DNA from: DATILI01 sp035476635
Lineage (GTDB): Bacteria > Pseudomonadota > Gammaproteobacteria > Burkholderiales > Burkholderiaceae_C
Reading direction: 5' to 3'
Length of the DNA stretch: 49,784 nt
Assembly: GCA_035476635.1 (NCBI GenBank)
Contig: DATILI010000279.1
Coordinates: 1 to 49,784 of the forward strand
Shown: positions 6,361-15,397 of the stretch, piece after piece
Position numbering within the stretch: position 1 is the stretch's first letter
Layout of the letters: each line of letters begins with the position of its first letter
Made by a program: the position numbers and the translations under genes
Notes under the pieces: model-generated
Seen by the model: the letters and a program-made list of their open reading frames with translations, nothing else
Told to the model about the DNA's origin: nothing
Database searches by the model: none

Positions 6361-7566
6361 TCAAATCAAGGCCAGCAACCGTTCCATCTGGATCTGGACC
6401 TTGACTTCGCGGTGCGCCACGCTGCCCGTAATCTTGTAGGCCGGCTGGCTGGTATCGCGGACGATCGGCTCGCCTGTCGGCAGCCCTTGCTTGTTGATGA
6501 CCACAGCCACCCTGGGCGCCGTGGTATTGGCGCCGCGCCGGATCACGATGGCAACCTCGTTGCTGGCCAGCCGCACAAATGAACCCGGCGAATGGACGCC
6601 CACGGCCTTGATCAGCGACGCACCGGCTTCGTCGACATGGTGTTCCTCGTCGAAATAGCTGGCCTGCATCGCCGCGGTTGGCGACATGGGCAGGCGCGAG
6701 GCGCGCGGCGACAAGCGGGCCGAGAACACATCGGCGCGTTGAATCAGCCGTGCCACGCGCACTTCCAGTGCTTTTTCGGCCAGCGGGCCGGGCGCTCGGT
6801 CGTGATGGCGGCGCACGGCCTCGAGCCAAACGTTGTCGGTTACGCCCAAGCGCTGCAGCAGCGTGACCGAACGTTCGGCGTGCTGCTCGATGGTGCGGAT
6901 CTGCTCGGCCGTCAGTGGGCTGGTCTGCACGGCCAGCAGATCCTGCATCGCCGTCATGCTGATGTTCATCGTCAAGGCGGCTTTGCCCAGGCTGGCCTGC
7001 GTGTCTTCCGGCCATTGCAATACATCGCGCGCGGCAATGCTGCAAATCACGCAGACCAGCATCGCATGCGTGGCGCTGTAAGAGCGAATCTCGCTGGCCG
7101 ACATGTGAATGAGCGCGCACATGGCGGCATCCGGGTGGCGCAGCGCGTGATCGCTCAATTCTTCGTACAGCCGGTCCAGCTTGGCGAGAAACTCCGGGTG
7201 CGAGGAGGTGCGCAAGAGCGTATTGGCGCGGGTCTGCAACTCAAGCCAGTCCGGCGGGCCCGAGGCCTCGCGCTGCTGGGCTGCCCGCAGATCCCCGCCT
7301 ACGATCTTCATGGTGGCAATCTGGCCCAGCGGCTTCTCGTCGCGCACCAGGTCGTACAGCTTGCCGACATAGGCCCGGTGGTGTTGCTCCGACTCGTCCA
7401 CGTCCACGCACAGGGCGCGGCCACGGGCGACCAGCACGTCGAGCTCGTTGCGCGAGCGCACGACAAAGCCCTTGCGCGCGAGCAGTGCACCGTCGGCACC
7501 CCACAATGCGTAAGGCAAGGGGGTCCCAAAACGGATGGTGTCGAGGTCGAGCGCGATCAGGTTCAT
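6361..7566 (-). CDS. Degenerate HD-GYP-like protein lacking the HD doublet
   Basis: This 401-residue protein has an N-terminal region (1-100) resembling the domain that precedes HD-GYP modules. A central helical part follows with the HD-GYP layout: HPDAAMCALIHM near 144, a first histidine in SATHAMLV (H167), and a later pair HHDR at 254-257. At the place of the catalytic HD (normally LLHDIGK) it reads ALTMNISMT (197-205), and the GYP triplet after HHD is absent (HHDRAPG). HD-GYP enzymes hydrolyse cyclic di-GMP; this copy lacks metal ligands and is probably non-catalytic, perhaps a sensor or scaffold. The C-terminal 120 residues form an additional beta-rich domain. It converges with the ferritin-like gene and diverges from rfaE2. 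Confidence 0.75.
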   Translation of the reverse strand: MNLIALDLDTIRFGTPLPYALWGADGALLARKGFVVRSRNELDVLVARGRALCVDVDESEQHHRAYVGKLYDLVRDEKPLGQIATMKIVGGDLRAAQQREASGPPDWLELQTRANTLLRTSSHPEFLAKLDRLYEELSDHALRHPDAAMCALIHMSASEIRSYSATHAMLVCVICSIAARDVLQWPEDTQASLGKAALTMNISMTAMQDLLAVQTSPLTAEQIRTIEQHAERSVTLLQRLGVTDNVWLEAVRRHHDRAPGPLAEKALEVRVARLIQRADVFSARLSPRASRLPMSPTAAMQASYFDEEHHVDEAGASLIKAVGVHSPGSFVRLASNEVAIVIRRGANTTAPRVAVVINKQGLPTGEPIVRDTSQPAYKITGSVAHREVKVQIQMERLLALI

Positions 7567-7682
7567 GGATCAAAACCAATTATGTTCCCATTGATCGACA
7601 TTAAAAGCCCGAGCTTGAGCGCCGAGCCCTCTTGCGAAGCCCGCAAGGCCATGTCCGGCGCGGGCCTGCTAGCATCCGCGGC

Positions 7683-8180
7683 ATGACCGCCCTGCCCTTC
7701 GCTCCGGATTATTTGCGCAAGATTTGTGACCGCGCCGACGCACCCGCCCGCGTTGCCGCGCTGCCTCGGCCGCTGGTGTTTACCAATGGCGTTTTCGACC
7801 TCATGCACCGCGGCCATGCCACCTACCTGGCGCAGGCGCGCGCGCTCGGCGCCAGCCTGGTGGTGGCGCTCAATACCGATGCATCGGCCCGGCGCCTGGG
7901 CAAGGGCCCGGACCGGCCATTGAACAACGAACAGGATCGCGCCGTGATGATGGCCGCGCTCGAATCCGTCAGCCTGGTCACCTGGTTTGACGAAGACACG
8001 CCGCTTGCGTTGATCACTGAACTGCGGCCCGACCTGCTGGTCAAGGGCGGCGACTACGACATGGCCAAACTCGCAGAAACGCAGGTTGTGCAAAGCTATG
8101 GCGGCCGCGCGCTGGCGATTCCGTTTGTCAATGGCTACTCGACCACGGCACTGGTTGCCAGGATTCGAAGCACGCCGTAA
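7683..8180 (+). CDS. rfaE2: D-glycero-beta-D-manno-heptose 1-phosphate adenylyltransferase
   Basis: The enzyme makes ADP-heptose for lipopolysaccharide inner core by transferring AMP to heptose 1-phosphate. The 165-residue protein is the stand-alone version of the C-terminal half of E. coli HldE. It contains the cytidylyltransferase-type nucleotide-binding motif NGVFDLMHRGHATYL (HxGH at about 43-46), RPLNNEQDRA, LLVKGGDYD and the C-terminal NGYSTTALV. I start it at ATG 7683; an in-frame ATG at 7632 would add 17 residues unlike the family. The kinase half (rfaE1) is not in this window. Confidence 0.95.
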   Translation: MTALPFAPDYLRKICDRADAPARVAALPRPLVFTNGVFDLMHRGHATYLAQARALGASLVVALNTDASARRLGKGPDRPLNNEQDRAVMMAALESVSLVTWFDEDTPLALITELRPDLLVKGGDYDMAKLAETQVVQSYGGRALAIPFVNGYSTTALVARIRSTP

Positions 8181-8206
8181 CTGCTGTGTCCGTGGTGTGC
8201 CGAGGT

Positions 8207-8869
8207 TCATCCCAAGTGTCCGCCTTGATTCCCGCCTGAACGCTTGCCCGGGTGTTGGCCCGCTGCCTGGCCACGTCGCGCCTTGCGCCATCCCAGCGCC
8301 AGCCCGCAGCACAGCAGGCCACACACGGCTCCCGCCGCGGCGCCGCCCAGGTGCGCGGCATACACCACGTTGAATCCCCAGTCCGGGTCGAACGCCATCG
8401 GTTGGGACCAGGCGTGCTCCATCATCAGCTTCAGTCCGATGCCGGCCAGCAGCACGAACGACACCGGCTTCGCTATTGAATTTATAGCCGTATGTGCCCA
8501 TAAAGCAAGGACTGCGGCGTGAATCAGGCCTGACAGCCCGCGGTAGTGCGCGACACCAGGCCAGAGCATCAAAGACGCCGTACCCAGCGGCCAGGCGATG
8601 AAAAGGGCCAGCGCCGCACTGCGTTGGGCGTGCAGCGCGGCACCCAGCACGGCTAATGCCGCCAGCGCGAGCAAGTTGGCCACCAGGTGGCTACCCGAAA
8701 GATGAACCAGGCTGGCGGTCCACAGGGTCCAGGGCCGTTGCGGCCAGCGCGCGGCATCCCAGGACAGGCGGCTGGGGAGCTGCGCCGCCGCGTAGCTGGG
8801 CGGATCGAGCAGCCAGAACACCACACTGAGTACGCCCAGCAACGCGCACAGGCCGAGCCAGACTTTCAC
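8207..8869 (-). CDS. rrtA: Rhombosortase-like rhomboid intramembrane protease
   Basis: This 220-residue protein has about six membrane helices and the catalytic dyad of rhomboid proteases: S113 in YRGLSGLIHA and H173 in AAHLGGAAAG. The N-terminal HLSGSHLVANLLAL (56-69) is the conserved helix-2 segment. The YRGLSG motif, with leucine in place of the usual GxSG alanine, is the mark of the rhombosortase subgroup, which processes proteins ending in a GlyGly-CTERM tail. The start is GTG at 8869, one nucleotide after the TGA of the upstream RND pump gene, so translation is probably coupled. An AT-rich palindrome (8472-8488) lies inside the frame. The C-terminal 30 residues are basic and disordered. 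No GlyGly-CTERM substrate is visible in the window. Confidence 0.82.
   Translation of the reverse strand: MKVWLGLCALLGVLSVVFWLLDPPSYAAAQLPSRLSWDAARWPQRPWTLWTASLVHLSGSHLVANLLALAALAVLGAALHAQRSAALALFIAWPLGTASLMLWPGVAHYRGLSGLIHAAVLALWAHTAINSIAKPVSFVLLAGIGLKLMMEHAWSQPMAFDPDWGFNVVYAAHLGGAAAGAVCGLLCCGLALGWRKARRGQAAGQHPGKRSGGNQGGHLG
8472..8488. repeat. AT-rich GCTAT-N7-ATAGC palindrome inside the rhomboid gene
   Basis: GCTAT and ATAGC arms flank TGAATTT within a locally AT-rich stretch (about 8471-8506) in otherwise GC-rich coding DNA. It encodes part of WAHTAINSIAKP (residues 124-135) in a loop between membrane helices. Similar GCTAT...ATAGC elements are, from memory, dispersed in Comamonadaceae genomes, usually between genes. 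Here it reads through in frame. Confidence 0.5.
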
Positions 8870-8870
8870 C

Positions 8871-11800
8871 TCAAGCCTTTACCGGCTGTTCGGGCTGCTC
8901 GACGCCTGGCACCGCCGGTTCCGCCGGCGGCAAGCCCTTGTCCTGCCGGTGCAGGCGCCGCAACTGCTGGCCGAACCACAGGCCGACATCGTCCACATAG
9001 GTGAACACGGCAGGGATGACCAAGAGGCTCAGGAAGGTGGAGGTGATCAGGCCGCCGATCACGGCAATCGACATCGGCGAGCGAAAGCTCGGGTCCGCCG
9101 CGCCAAAGCCGATCGCGATCGGCAGCATGCCCGCGCCCATGGCGATGGTGGTCATGATGATGGGCCGGGCGCGCTTGTGGCAGGCGTCCAGCAGGGCATC
9201 CCAGCGCGTCATGCCGTGTTCGCGCCGCGCCAGGATGGCGTACTCGACCAGCAGGATCGAGTTCTTGGTGGCAATGCCCATGAGCATGATCAGGCCGATC
9301 AGCGAAGGCATGGAAAAGCTCTTTTGCGCCAGCAACAGCCCCACGAAGGCGCCGCCCAGCGACAGCGGCAGCGCCGCCAGGATGGTGATCGGGTGCAGGA
9401 AGTCCTTGAACAGCAGCACCAGCACGATGTAGATGCACAACACACCGGTGAGCATGGCCAGGCCGAAGCTCAGGAACAGCTCGCCCATGACTTCGGCGTC
9501 ACCGATCTCGGCAACCTTCACCCCGGCCGGAAGGTTCTTGATGGAAGGCAATTGCTGCACGGCGGCAGCGACATCGCCCAGCTGCAGGCCGGAGAGCTCG
9601 ATTTCGAAGGTGATGTTGCGCGAGCGGTCGTAGCGGTCGATCATCGAAGGGCCGCCGGTCACCTCCAAGGTGGCCACCTGGCCCAGCATGACCGGGCCCT
9701 TGATGCCGGGTACCGCCAGGCGCGAGAGCAAGTCCAGGTCTTGCCGCGCCGCGCTATTGAGCTTGACCAGGATCGGCACCTGGCGCTGCGACAGATTGAG
9801 TTTGGGCAGGGACACGTCGTAGTCGCCCACGGTGGCAATGCGCAGCGTTTCCGCGATGGCCGCACTGGTCACGCCCAGATCGGCGGCGCGCACGAAGTCG
9901 GGCCGCACCGCGATCTCGGGGCGGATCAGGCTGGCAGCCGAGGCCACGCTGCCCAGGCCGGGAATGGTGCGCAGGTCTTTCTCCACCGCGAGCGCGGACG
10001 CCTGCAGTGCGACGGGATCTTCCCCGGTGAGCACCAGGATGTATTTCTCGCCCGAGCCGCCGAGGCCGACGTTGCTGCGCGCGCCGGGCAGTGGCTCCAG
10101 CGCGGCGCGGATCTGGTTTTCAATGACTTGCTTGCGCGGACGCTCGCCGCGTTCGCTCATCAGGATGGTCAAGGTGGCCTTGCGCGTTTCAGCCAGGCCC
10201 TGTGGCGCGAACGGGTCGCCTCCGGTGCTGCCGCCACCGATGGTGGTGTAGATGCTATTCACGTGCGCCACCTTGGCCACCATCTGGCGCGCATGCTCGG
10301 CGGTTGCCATGGTTTGCGCCAGCGTTGCGCCCGGAGGCAACTCCAGGTAGACCTGGGTTTGCGAGTTGTCGTCCGGCGGGATGAAGCCCGTGGGCAACAG
10401 CGGGATCAGCATGATCGAGCCGAAGAAAAACGCGCCCGCGCCCAGGCCGGTCAGGAAGCGGTGCTTGATGCACCAGGTTGCCCAGCGCATATAGGTTTTC
10501 ATCCAGTACGGATCCTTGTGGTCTCCGGTGATGGGCTTGAGCAAATAGGCCGCCATCATGGGCGTGAGCACGCGCGCGACCACGAGTGAAGCGAACACGG
10601 CCAGCGACGCGGTCCATCCGAACTGTTTGAAGAACTTGCCGGCCACGCCGCTCATGAAGGCCGTGGGCAGGAACACCGCGATCAGGGTGAACGTGGTGGC
10701 GATCACGGCCAGGCCGATCTCATCGGACGCTTCCATCGCTGCCTGGTAAGGCGACTTGCCCATGCGCAGGTGGCGCACGATGTTTTCAACCTCCACGATG
10801 GCGTCGTCCACCAGGATGCCGACCACCAGGGACAGCGCCAACAAGGTCACCACGTTGACCGAAAAACCCAGGTAGTGCATGCCGATGAAGGCCGGGATCA
10901 CCGACAGCGGCAAGGCCACGGCCGAGACAAAGGTGGCACGCCAGTCGCGCAGGAACAGCCACACCACCAGCACCGCGAGCGCCGCGCCCTCGTACAGAAG
11001 GACCATCGATCCCCGGTACTCCTCTTCGACCGGCTTCACGAAGTTGAAGGCCTCGGTCATTTCCACATCCGGGTGCGCCCCACGCAGTTCGGTCAGCGCT
11101 GCCTGCACCGCCGCGCCCACTTCCACTTCGCTGGCGCCGCGACTGCGCGCGACTTCAAAGCCGACCACGGTCTGCCCGTTGAGCAAGGCCGCCGAGCGCG
11201 GCTCGGCAAACGTGTCTTCAACCGTGGCCACCTGGTTCAGGCGGATGCGCCGGCCGTCCGGCAATGCCAATTGCAAGTTGCCCAGCTCTTCCGCCGACTG
11301 CACGGTGGCCAGCGTGCGCACTGGCTGCTCGGTGCCGCCCACGTCGGTGCGGCCGCCGGCGCTTTCGGTCTGCACCTGGCGCAACTGGCGCGAGATGTCG
11401 GCGGCCGTGGCACCCAGTGCCTGCAGCCGCGCCGGGTCCAGCGCCACCTGCACTTGCCGGTCCACCCCGCCCACGCGATTGACGGCACCCACGCCGCGCA
11501 CCGCCAGCAGTTTCTTGGATACCGTGTTGTCCACGAACCAGCTCACCGCCTCCACATCCATGCGCGGCGACCGGATGGTGAAGGCCAGCACCGGCTGGCG
11601 CGCCAGGTCCAGCTTGTTGACGATCGGGTCGCGCACGTCGGCGGGCAACTCGCCACGTACGCGCGAGACGGCCGAGCGCACATCGTCGACTGCTTCCTGC
11701 ACCGGCTTCTCGAGCCGGAACTCGGCGGTGAGCGTCACGCCGCCGTCCTGCACCTTGGTATAGATGTGCTTCAAGCCCTGCACCGTGGCGATCGAGTTCT

Positions 11801-12002
11801 CGACCTTGCGCGCCACCTCGTTTTCCAGTTGGGCCGGCGCCGCGCCGGGCAAGGAAATGCTGACCGTCACGGTGGGCAGATCGAGATCAGGAAAGTTCTG
11901 CACCTTCATGGCCTGGAACGACAGCAGGCCGGCAAAGGTCAGCAGCACGAACAGCATCATGGCTGCTATCGGGTTCTTGATCGACCAGGCTGATACGTTC
12001 AT
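8871..12002 (-). CDS. RND-family efflux pump inner-membrane subunit (HAE1 type)
   Basis: The 1043-residue protein has the full AcrB/MdtB-like layout: an N-terminal transmembrane helix (12-30), two large periplasmic loops and two blocks of helices. The proton-relay aspartates are present in helix 4, GILVDDAIVEVEN with D399 and D400, marking a drug-exporting HAE1 pump. The gene sits in the order tetR, outer-membrane factor, fusion protein, pump, so a complete tripartite system is encoded. It follows the fusion protein by 18 nt. The substrate is not predictable; the pump is closer to the single-permease MexF/TriC/MdtB style than to heavy-metal CusA, since no methionine relay is seen. Confidence 0.95.
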   Translation of the reverse strand: MNVSAWSIKNPIAAMMLFVLLTFAGLLSFQAMKVQNFPDLDLPTVTVSISLPGAAPAQLENEVARKVENSIATVQGLKHIYTKVQDGGVTLTAEFRLEKPVQEAVDDVRSAVSRVRGELPADVRDPIVNKLDLARQPVLAFTIRSPRMDVEAVSWFVDNTVSKKLLAVRGVGAVNRVGGVDRQVQVALDPARLQALGATAADISRQLRQVQTESAGGRTDVGGTEQPVRTLATVQSAEELGNLQLALPDGRRIRLNQVATVEDTFAEPRSAALLNGQTVVGFEVARSRGASEVEVGAAVQAALTELRGAHPDVEMTEAFNFVKPVEEEYRGSMVLLYEGAALAVLVVWLFLRDWRATFVSAVALPLSVIPAFIGMHYLGFSVNVVTLLALSLVVGILVDDAIVEVENIVRHLRMGKSPYQAAMEASDEIGLAVIATTFTLIAVFLPTAFMSGVAGKFFKQFGWTASLAVFASLVVARVLTPMMAAYLLKPITGDHKDPYWMKTYMRWATWCIKHRFLTGLGAGAFFFGSIMLIPLLPTGFIPPDDNSQTQVYLELPPGATLAQTMATAEHARQMVAKVAHVNSIYTTIGGGSTGGDPFAPQGLAETRKATLTILMSERGERPRKQVIENQIRAALEPLPGARSNVGLGGSGEKYILVLTGEDPVALQASALAVEKDLRTIPGLGSVASAASLIRPEIAVRPDFVRAADLGVTSAAIAETLRIATVGDYDVSLPKLNLSQRQVPILVKLNSAARQDLDLLSRLAVPGIKGPVMLGQVATLEVTGGPSMIDRYDRSRNITFEIELSGLQLGDVAAAVQQLPSIKNLPAGVKVAEIGDAEVMGELFLSFGLAMLTGVLCIYIVLVLLFKDFLHPITILAALPLSLGGAFVGLLLAQKSFSMPSLIGLIMLMGIATKNSILLVEYAILARREHGMTRWDALLDACHKRARPIIMTTIAMGAGMLPIAIGFGAADPSFRSPMSIAVIGGLITSTFLSLLVIPAVFTYVDDVGLWFGQQLRRLHRQDKGLPPAEPAVPGVEQPEQPVKA

Positions 12003-12020
12003 GGCGAACGCTCCTTCGCG

Positions 12021-13220
12021 TTATTTGCTCGCGGCGGGCGCCGGCTTGGGCGCGGCCGCTGCCGTGGAGGGCTGTGCGGCCACCGGTCCGCTGTCGGCGG
12101 CCACGCGCACGGTGTCGCCCTCGTTGAGGAAGCCGGCGCCGCTGGCCACGAGGGTCGCGCTGGCATCCAGGCCCTGGGTGACTTCCACGCGATCGCCGAG
12201 GCGGCGGCCCGTGCTCACCTTGAGCTGGCTCACACGCTGGTCGGGCCCGAGCTTGAACACATAGCTGAAGCCGTCGCGCACCACCACCGCAGCTTGCGGC
12301 ACCATCAGCGCGCTGGAGTTGCCCAGGTCGAACTCGCCGCGCGCAAACATGCCGGCCTTGGCGGCGCTCATGCCTGGCGTGGATGTGCCTGGCACCGGCG
12401 CCAGGTCGACATACACCAGCGCCGAGCGCGTTTGCGGGTCCACCGTCGGCGCCACCATGCGCACCTTGCCTTGCAGCTGGGCGCCGCTGGCAGCGGTAAC
12501 GAGTGCCGTGGTGCCGTTGGTCAGGCGCCCGAGCTCGGCGGAGGTCACTTCGGCGCGCCACTCCAGGCGGCCCCCGCGGATCAGGCGGAACAGCTCGGTG
12601 CCCGAGCCCACCACGGCACCCACTGTGGCGTTGCGCGTGGAGATCACGCCGTTGTCGGGGGCCAGCACCTGGGTGTGCTTCAGGCGCTGCTTCTGCACTT
12701 CAAGGGCTGCCTTGACCGCCTGCACGCGCGCCTTGGCGGTCTTGTCCGCGGTGAGGAACTGGTTGATCTGCTGCGTGCTCAATGCCCCCGTGGTTTGCAG
12801 GGTGCGCGCGCGCTCCGCATTGCCCGCCGCATCCGAGGCGCTGGCCTGGGCTTCCACCAGATTGGCCTGAGCCTGCGCCACGTCGGCGCGCACGGTCTCC
12901 GTGGCAAAGGTGGCCAGCACCTGGCCGGTCTTGACCACATCGCCGACGTTGGCGCGCACGCTGATCAAGCGCAGGCCATTGGCCTCGCTGCCGATGCTGG
13001 CCTCTTGCCAGGCCACGATGTTGCCGTTGGCCGCGAGCTTGATCGGGATGCGCGTTTGCTGCGGTTGCGCCGTGGTGACGGTGAGCGCGGGCTTGGGCGC
13101 TGGCGTTTTCTTCTCGTCAGCCGCGTCCGAGCGGGCCGAATACAGGCCGATGGCGACGGTGCCGAAAGCCAGGGCAATGATCAATGGAAGGGCGGGGGCT
13201 TTGAGCGGGAAATTCTTCAT
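12021..13220 (-). CDS. RND efflux periplasmic adaptor (membrane fusion protein)
   Basis: This 399-residue adaptor links the pump to the outer-membrane channel. It has an N-terminal membrane anchor or uncleaved signal (LIIALAFGTVAIGLYSA), a biotinyl-lipoyl-like half near residues 75-105, and a coiled-coil hairpin rich in alanine and glutamine (about 110-170). The second lipoyl half, GVISTRNATVGAVVGSG, comes next, followed by a beta-barrel domain. I place the start at ATG 13220 (MKNFPLKAP); the frame is open further upstream, but that would run into the outer-membrane factor gene. The C-terminus is an alanine/proline-rich tail. It lies 17 nt after the outer-membrane factor gene. Confidence 0.92.
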   Translation of the reverse strand: MKNFPLKAPALPLIIALAFGTVAIGLYSARSDAADEKKTPAPKPALTVTTAQPQQTRIPIKLAANGNIVAWQEASIGSEANGLRLISVRANVGDVVKTGQVLATFATETVRADVAQAQANLVEAQASASDAAGNAERARTLQTTGALSTQQINQFLTADKTAKARVQAVKAALEVQKQRLKHTQVLAPDNGVISTRNATVGAVVGSGTELFRLIRGGRLEWRAEVTSAELGRLTNGTTALVTAASGAQLQGKVRMVAPTVDPQTRSALVYVDLAPVPGTSTPGMSAAKAGMFARGEFDLGNSSALMVPQAAVVVRDGFSYVFKLGPDQRVSQLKVSTGRRLGDRVEVTQGLDASATLVASGAGFLNEGDTVRVAADSGPVAAQPSTAAAAPKPAPAASK

Positions 13221-13237
13221 GGTGCGGTCCTGGTGCT

Positions 13238-14641
13238 TCAGGGTTTGGCAGTGGCGGCGGCCGTCGAGGCCCAGCCTCCGCCGGCCGCCCGGTACAACGC
13301 CACCCACGCGGCCTGGCGTTCGCGCTGCAGCGCGACCAGTGCCATCTCGGCGGCCAGCGCGGTGCGGCGCGTGTCTTCCAGCTCGACCAGGCTGGCCAGC
13401 CCGTTCTGGTAGCGCGACTGGGTTGCGTTGAACGAGGCGCGGAAGCCCTCGGTGGCCACTTGGGCGTCTTCGTTGCGCAAGGCTGTGCTTTCGAGATTGA
13501 CCATGGCTTCCTCCACTTCGCGCACGGCCTGGCGGGCCCGCGCCTGATAACTTGCCGCCGCTTCTTCATAGCGCGAGCGCGCCGCTTCCACATTGGCGGC
13601 ACGCCGGCCACCATCGAACAAGGGAACCGACAGTGACAACGGACCGATCGACCAGGTGGTGAGGTCGGTATTGACGCCGCCGCTGCGCATGTGCAGCGCA
13701 CCGATGGAGCCGTTCAGTCCCAGGCGCGGATAGCGTTGCGCCTGGGCGCTTCCCAGTTCGGCGCTGGCGGCCGCTACTTCGCGTTCGGCCTGGAACAGAT
13801 CAGGGCGCTGGGCCAGTACCTGGGCTGGCATGTTCGCGATCGCGATCGGCGCGAAGGGCGCCTGGATGCCGGGCACCGCGGACACCTTTTTCCGCAAGTC
13901 CGGCTCGGGCAAGGCGGTCAGTGCCACCAGGGCCTTCACGTCCAGGTCGCACTGCGCTTGCTGCTGCGTTTGGCGCGCCTTCCCCTCGGCGGCGCTGGCG
14001 CGCGCCAAGGCGGCCGAGGCCGGTGCCTGGAAGCCGGCGCGTGCGGCCAGATCGGCCAGGCGCGCGGTTTCGCCGCGCGAGGCGGTGTCCGCACGCGTTA
14101 CCTCCAGCTGGCGTTCACAGGTGCGCAACGCCACATACTGATTGGCGACTTCCGCGGAAACGGAAACGCGGGCTTCATGCCACTGCGCTTGCGCACCTTC
14201 CAGCCGCGCCTGGGCCGCGTCGCGGGTGGCGCGGTTGGCGCCGAAGAGATCGACTTCCCAAGAGGCCTGCAAGCCGGCCTGCACGGTAGTGGCGAGCGGC
14301 TGCGGCGGCTGGGTGTTGCCGCGGCTGGCGCTCACCGAGCCGTCCAGCGCGGGCAACAACGCAGCACCGGCAATGGTTCGCGCCGCGCGTGCCTGGTCGA
14401 TGCGCGACTTCGCTGTGCTGATCGAGGGGCTGGCGGCCTGGGCCGCTTCGATCAACTGCACCAAGACCGGATCGCCCTGCTGCTGCCACCATTGGGTGAG
14501 GTCGGTCAGGTTGCCGTTGTGCGGCAAAGGTGCCTGCCACTGCGCTGGCGAGGCGAGAGGCGCTTGTTCGGGTTGGCTGGTCGTGGCGCAAGCCGCGAGC
14601 CACAGAGGCACGCTGGCGGCGGCTCCGGCAAGTCTTCTCAT
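13238..14641 (-). CDS. Outer-membrane efflux lipoprotein, NodT/OprM family
   Basis: The 467-residue product starts with a lipoprotein signal (lipobox LAAC, cysteine at about residue 18), followed by the TolC-like repeat structure of the NodT family. Two homologous halves are visible: an N-terminal W(W)QQQGDPVL segment with helices, and a C-terminal copy with ERQAAWVALYRAAGGGW at the end, a frequent NodT terminus. It would form the trimeric channel of the efflux system encoded downstream. Its ATG overlaps the TGA of the TetR gene (ATGA at 14638-14641), indicating translational coupling to the regulator. Confidence 0.93.
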   Translation of the reverse strand: MRRLAGAAASVPLWLAACATTSQPEQAPLASPAQWQAPLPHNGNLTDLTQWWQQQGDPVLVQLIEAAQAASPSISTAKSRIDQARAARTIAGAALLPALDGSVSASRGNTQPPQPLATTVQAGLQASWEVDLFGANRATRDAAQARLEGAQAQWHEARVSVSAEVANQYVALRTCERQLEVTRADTASRGETARLADLAARAGFQAPASAALARASAAEGKARQTQQQAQCDLDVKALVALTALPEPDLRKKVSAVPGIQAPFAPIAIANMPAQVLAQRPDLFQAEREVAAASAELGSAQAQRYPRLGLNGSIGALHMRSGGVNTDLTTWSIGPLSLSVPLFDGGRRAANVEAARSRYEEAAASYQARARQAVREVEEAMVNLESTALRNEDAQVATEGFRASFNATQSRYQNGLASLVELEDTRRTALAAEMALVALQRERQAAWVALYRAAGGGWASTAAATAKP

Positions 14642-15378
14642 GCTGATATTCCCTTCGTGCGCGTCGGTGTTTTGCCGTTGGCGGCGCCTGCCGGGCTCGC
14701 AGCCTGGCTGCGGCGATCACTCTCGCTTTGCACCAGGGCGCAGGCGTAGCCGACCAGCCGAGCCGTCCAGACGTCGATGGCCGGTGCGCTTGCGGTCAGG
14801 GACGGCCGCACGTCATCAATCACTTCCCGGCTCACGAACAATTGCACCGCGAGGCCGGCAATGGCAAACGCCAGGCGGTGCACGTCGTCGTCCGCCTGCA
14901 CCAGGCCGAGGTGGCGGCACAGCACGGAAACCAGTGCGGCATGTGGCTGTTTGACGTCTTTGTCCAGTTCCTCCGCCCACTGGCTGGTGGGATCGAGCAT
15001 CTCGCGCAGATGCAGCCGCAGGCATTGCTGCACCAGCTCGCCTTGTTTGATCGGCTCGACGAAGCTCGAAAAGTAGCCCTGCAGCGATGCTTTCAGCGAA
15101 AGATGCGGCTGGTTGTAGCGGGCAATGTCGTTTTGCGGGCTGCCCAGCGGCTCGGTAAAGGTGGCGCGGTACAAGCCGGCCTTGTCGCCGAAGTAGTAGC
15201 TGATGGCGGCGATGTTGGTGCCGGCGGCCAGGGCGATCTCACGCGTGGAGGCCTTGGCGTAGCCCTTGTCGGCAAACAGTTTCAGCGCTGCGTGCAACAG
15301 CCGCTCGCGCGCTTGCGAGCCGTCGCTGCGCTGGGCGCGCGGGGACGCCACTGGCTCGAGCGTGATGTCGTACAGCAT
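14638..15378 (-). CDS. TetR-family regulator of the efflux operon (CerR-like C-terminal domain)
   Basis: The 246-residue protein has an N-terminal TetR helix-turn-helix (residues 22-70), including the recognition region TREIALAAGTNIAAISYYFGDK. The C-terminal ligand domain is of the CerR/DUF1956 type (FVEPIKQGELVQQCLRLHLREMLDPT). It is the first gene of the efflux unit and overlaps the channel gene by 4 nt. A 16-bp palindrome 20 nt upstream of its start is a natural autoregulatory operator. It most likely represses the whole operon until a pump substrate binds; the ligand is unknown. Confidence 0.9.
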   Translation of the reverse strand: MLYDITLEPVASPRAQRSDGSQARERLLHAALKLFADKGYAKASTREIALAAGTNIAAISYYFGDKAGLYRATFTEPLGSPQNDIARYNQPHLSLKASLQGYFSSFVEPIKQGELVQQCLRLHLREMLDPTSQWAEELDKDVKQPHAALVSVLCRHLGLVQADDDVHRLAFAIAGLAVQLFVSREVIDDVRPSLTASAPAIDVWTARLVGYACALVQSESDRRSQAASPAGAANGKTPTRTKGISA

Positions 15379-15397
15379 CCGCGCATTTCAACACATA

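Noticed and set aside
7632..7682. Upstream in-frame ATG for rfaE2
   Set aside because: It would add 17 residues (RSPQGHVRR...) unlike the family; ATG 7683 gives the normal start.
8949..10589. Plus-strand open frame of 546 codons opposite the RND pump, and another at 10770-11993
   Set aside because: Histidine/arginine/glutamine-rich translations typical of antisense GC-rich DNA; the minus-strand pump is intact.
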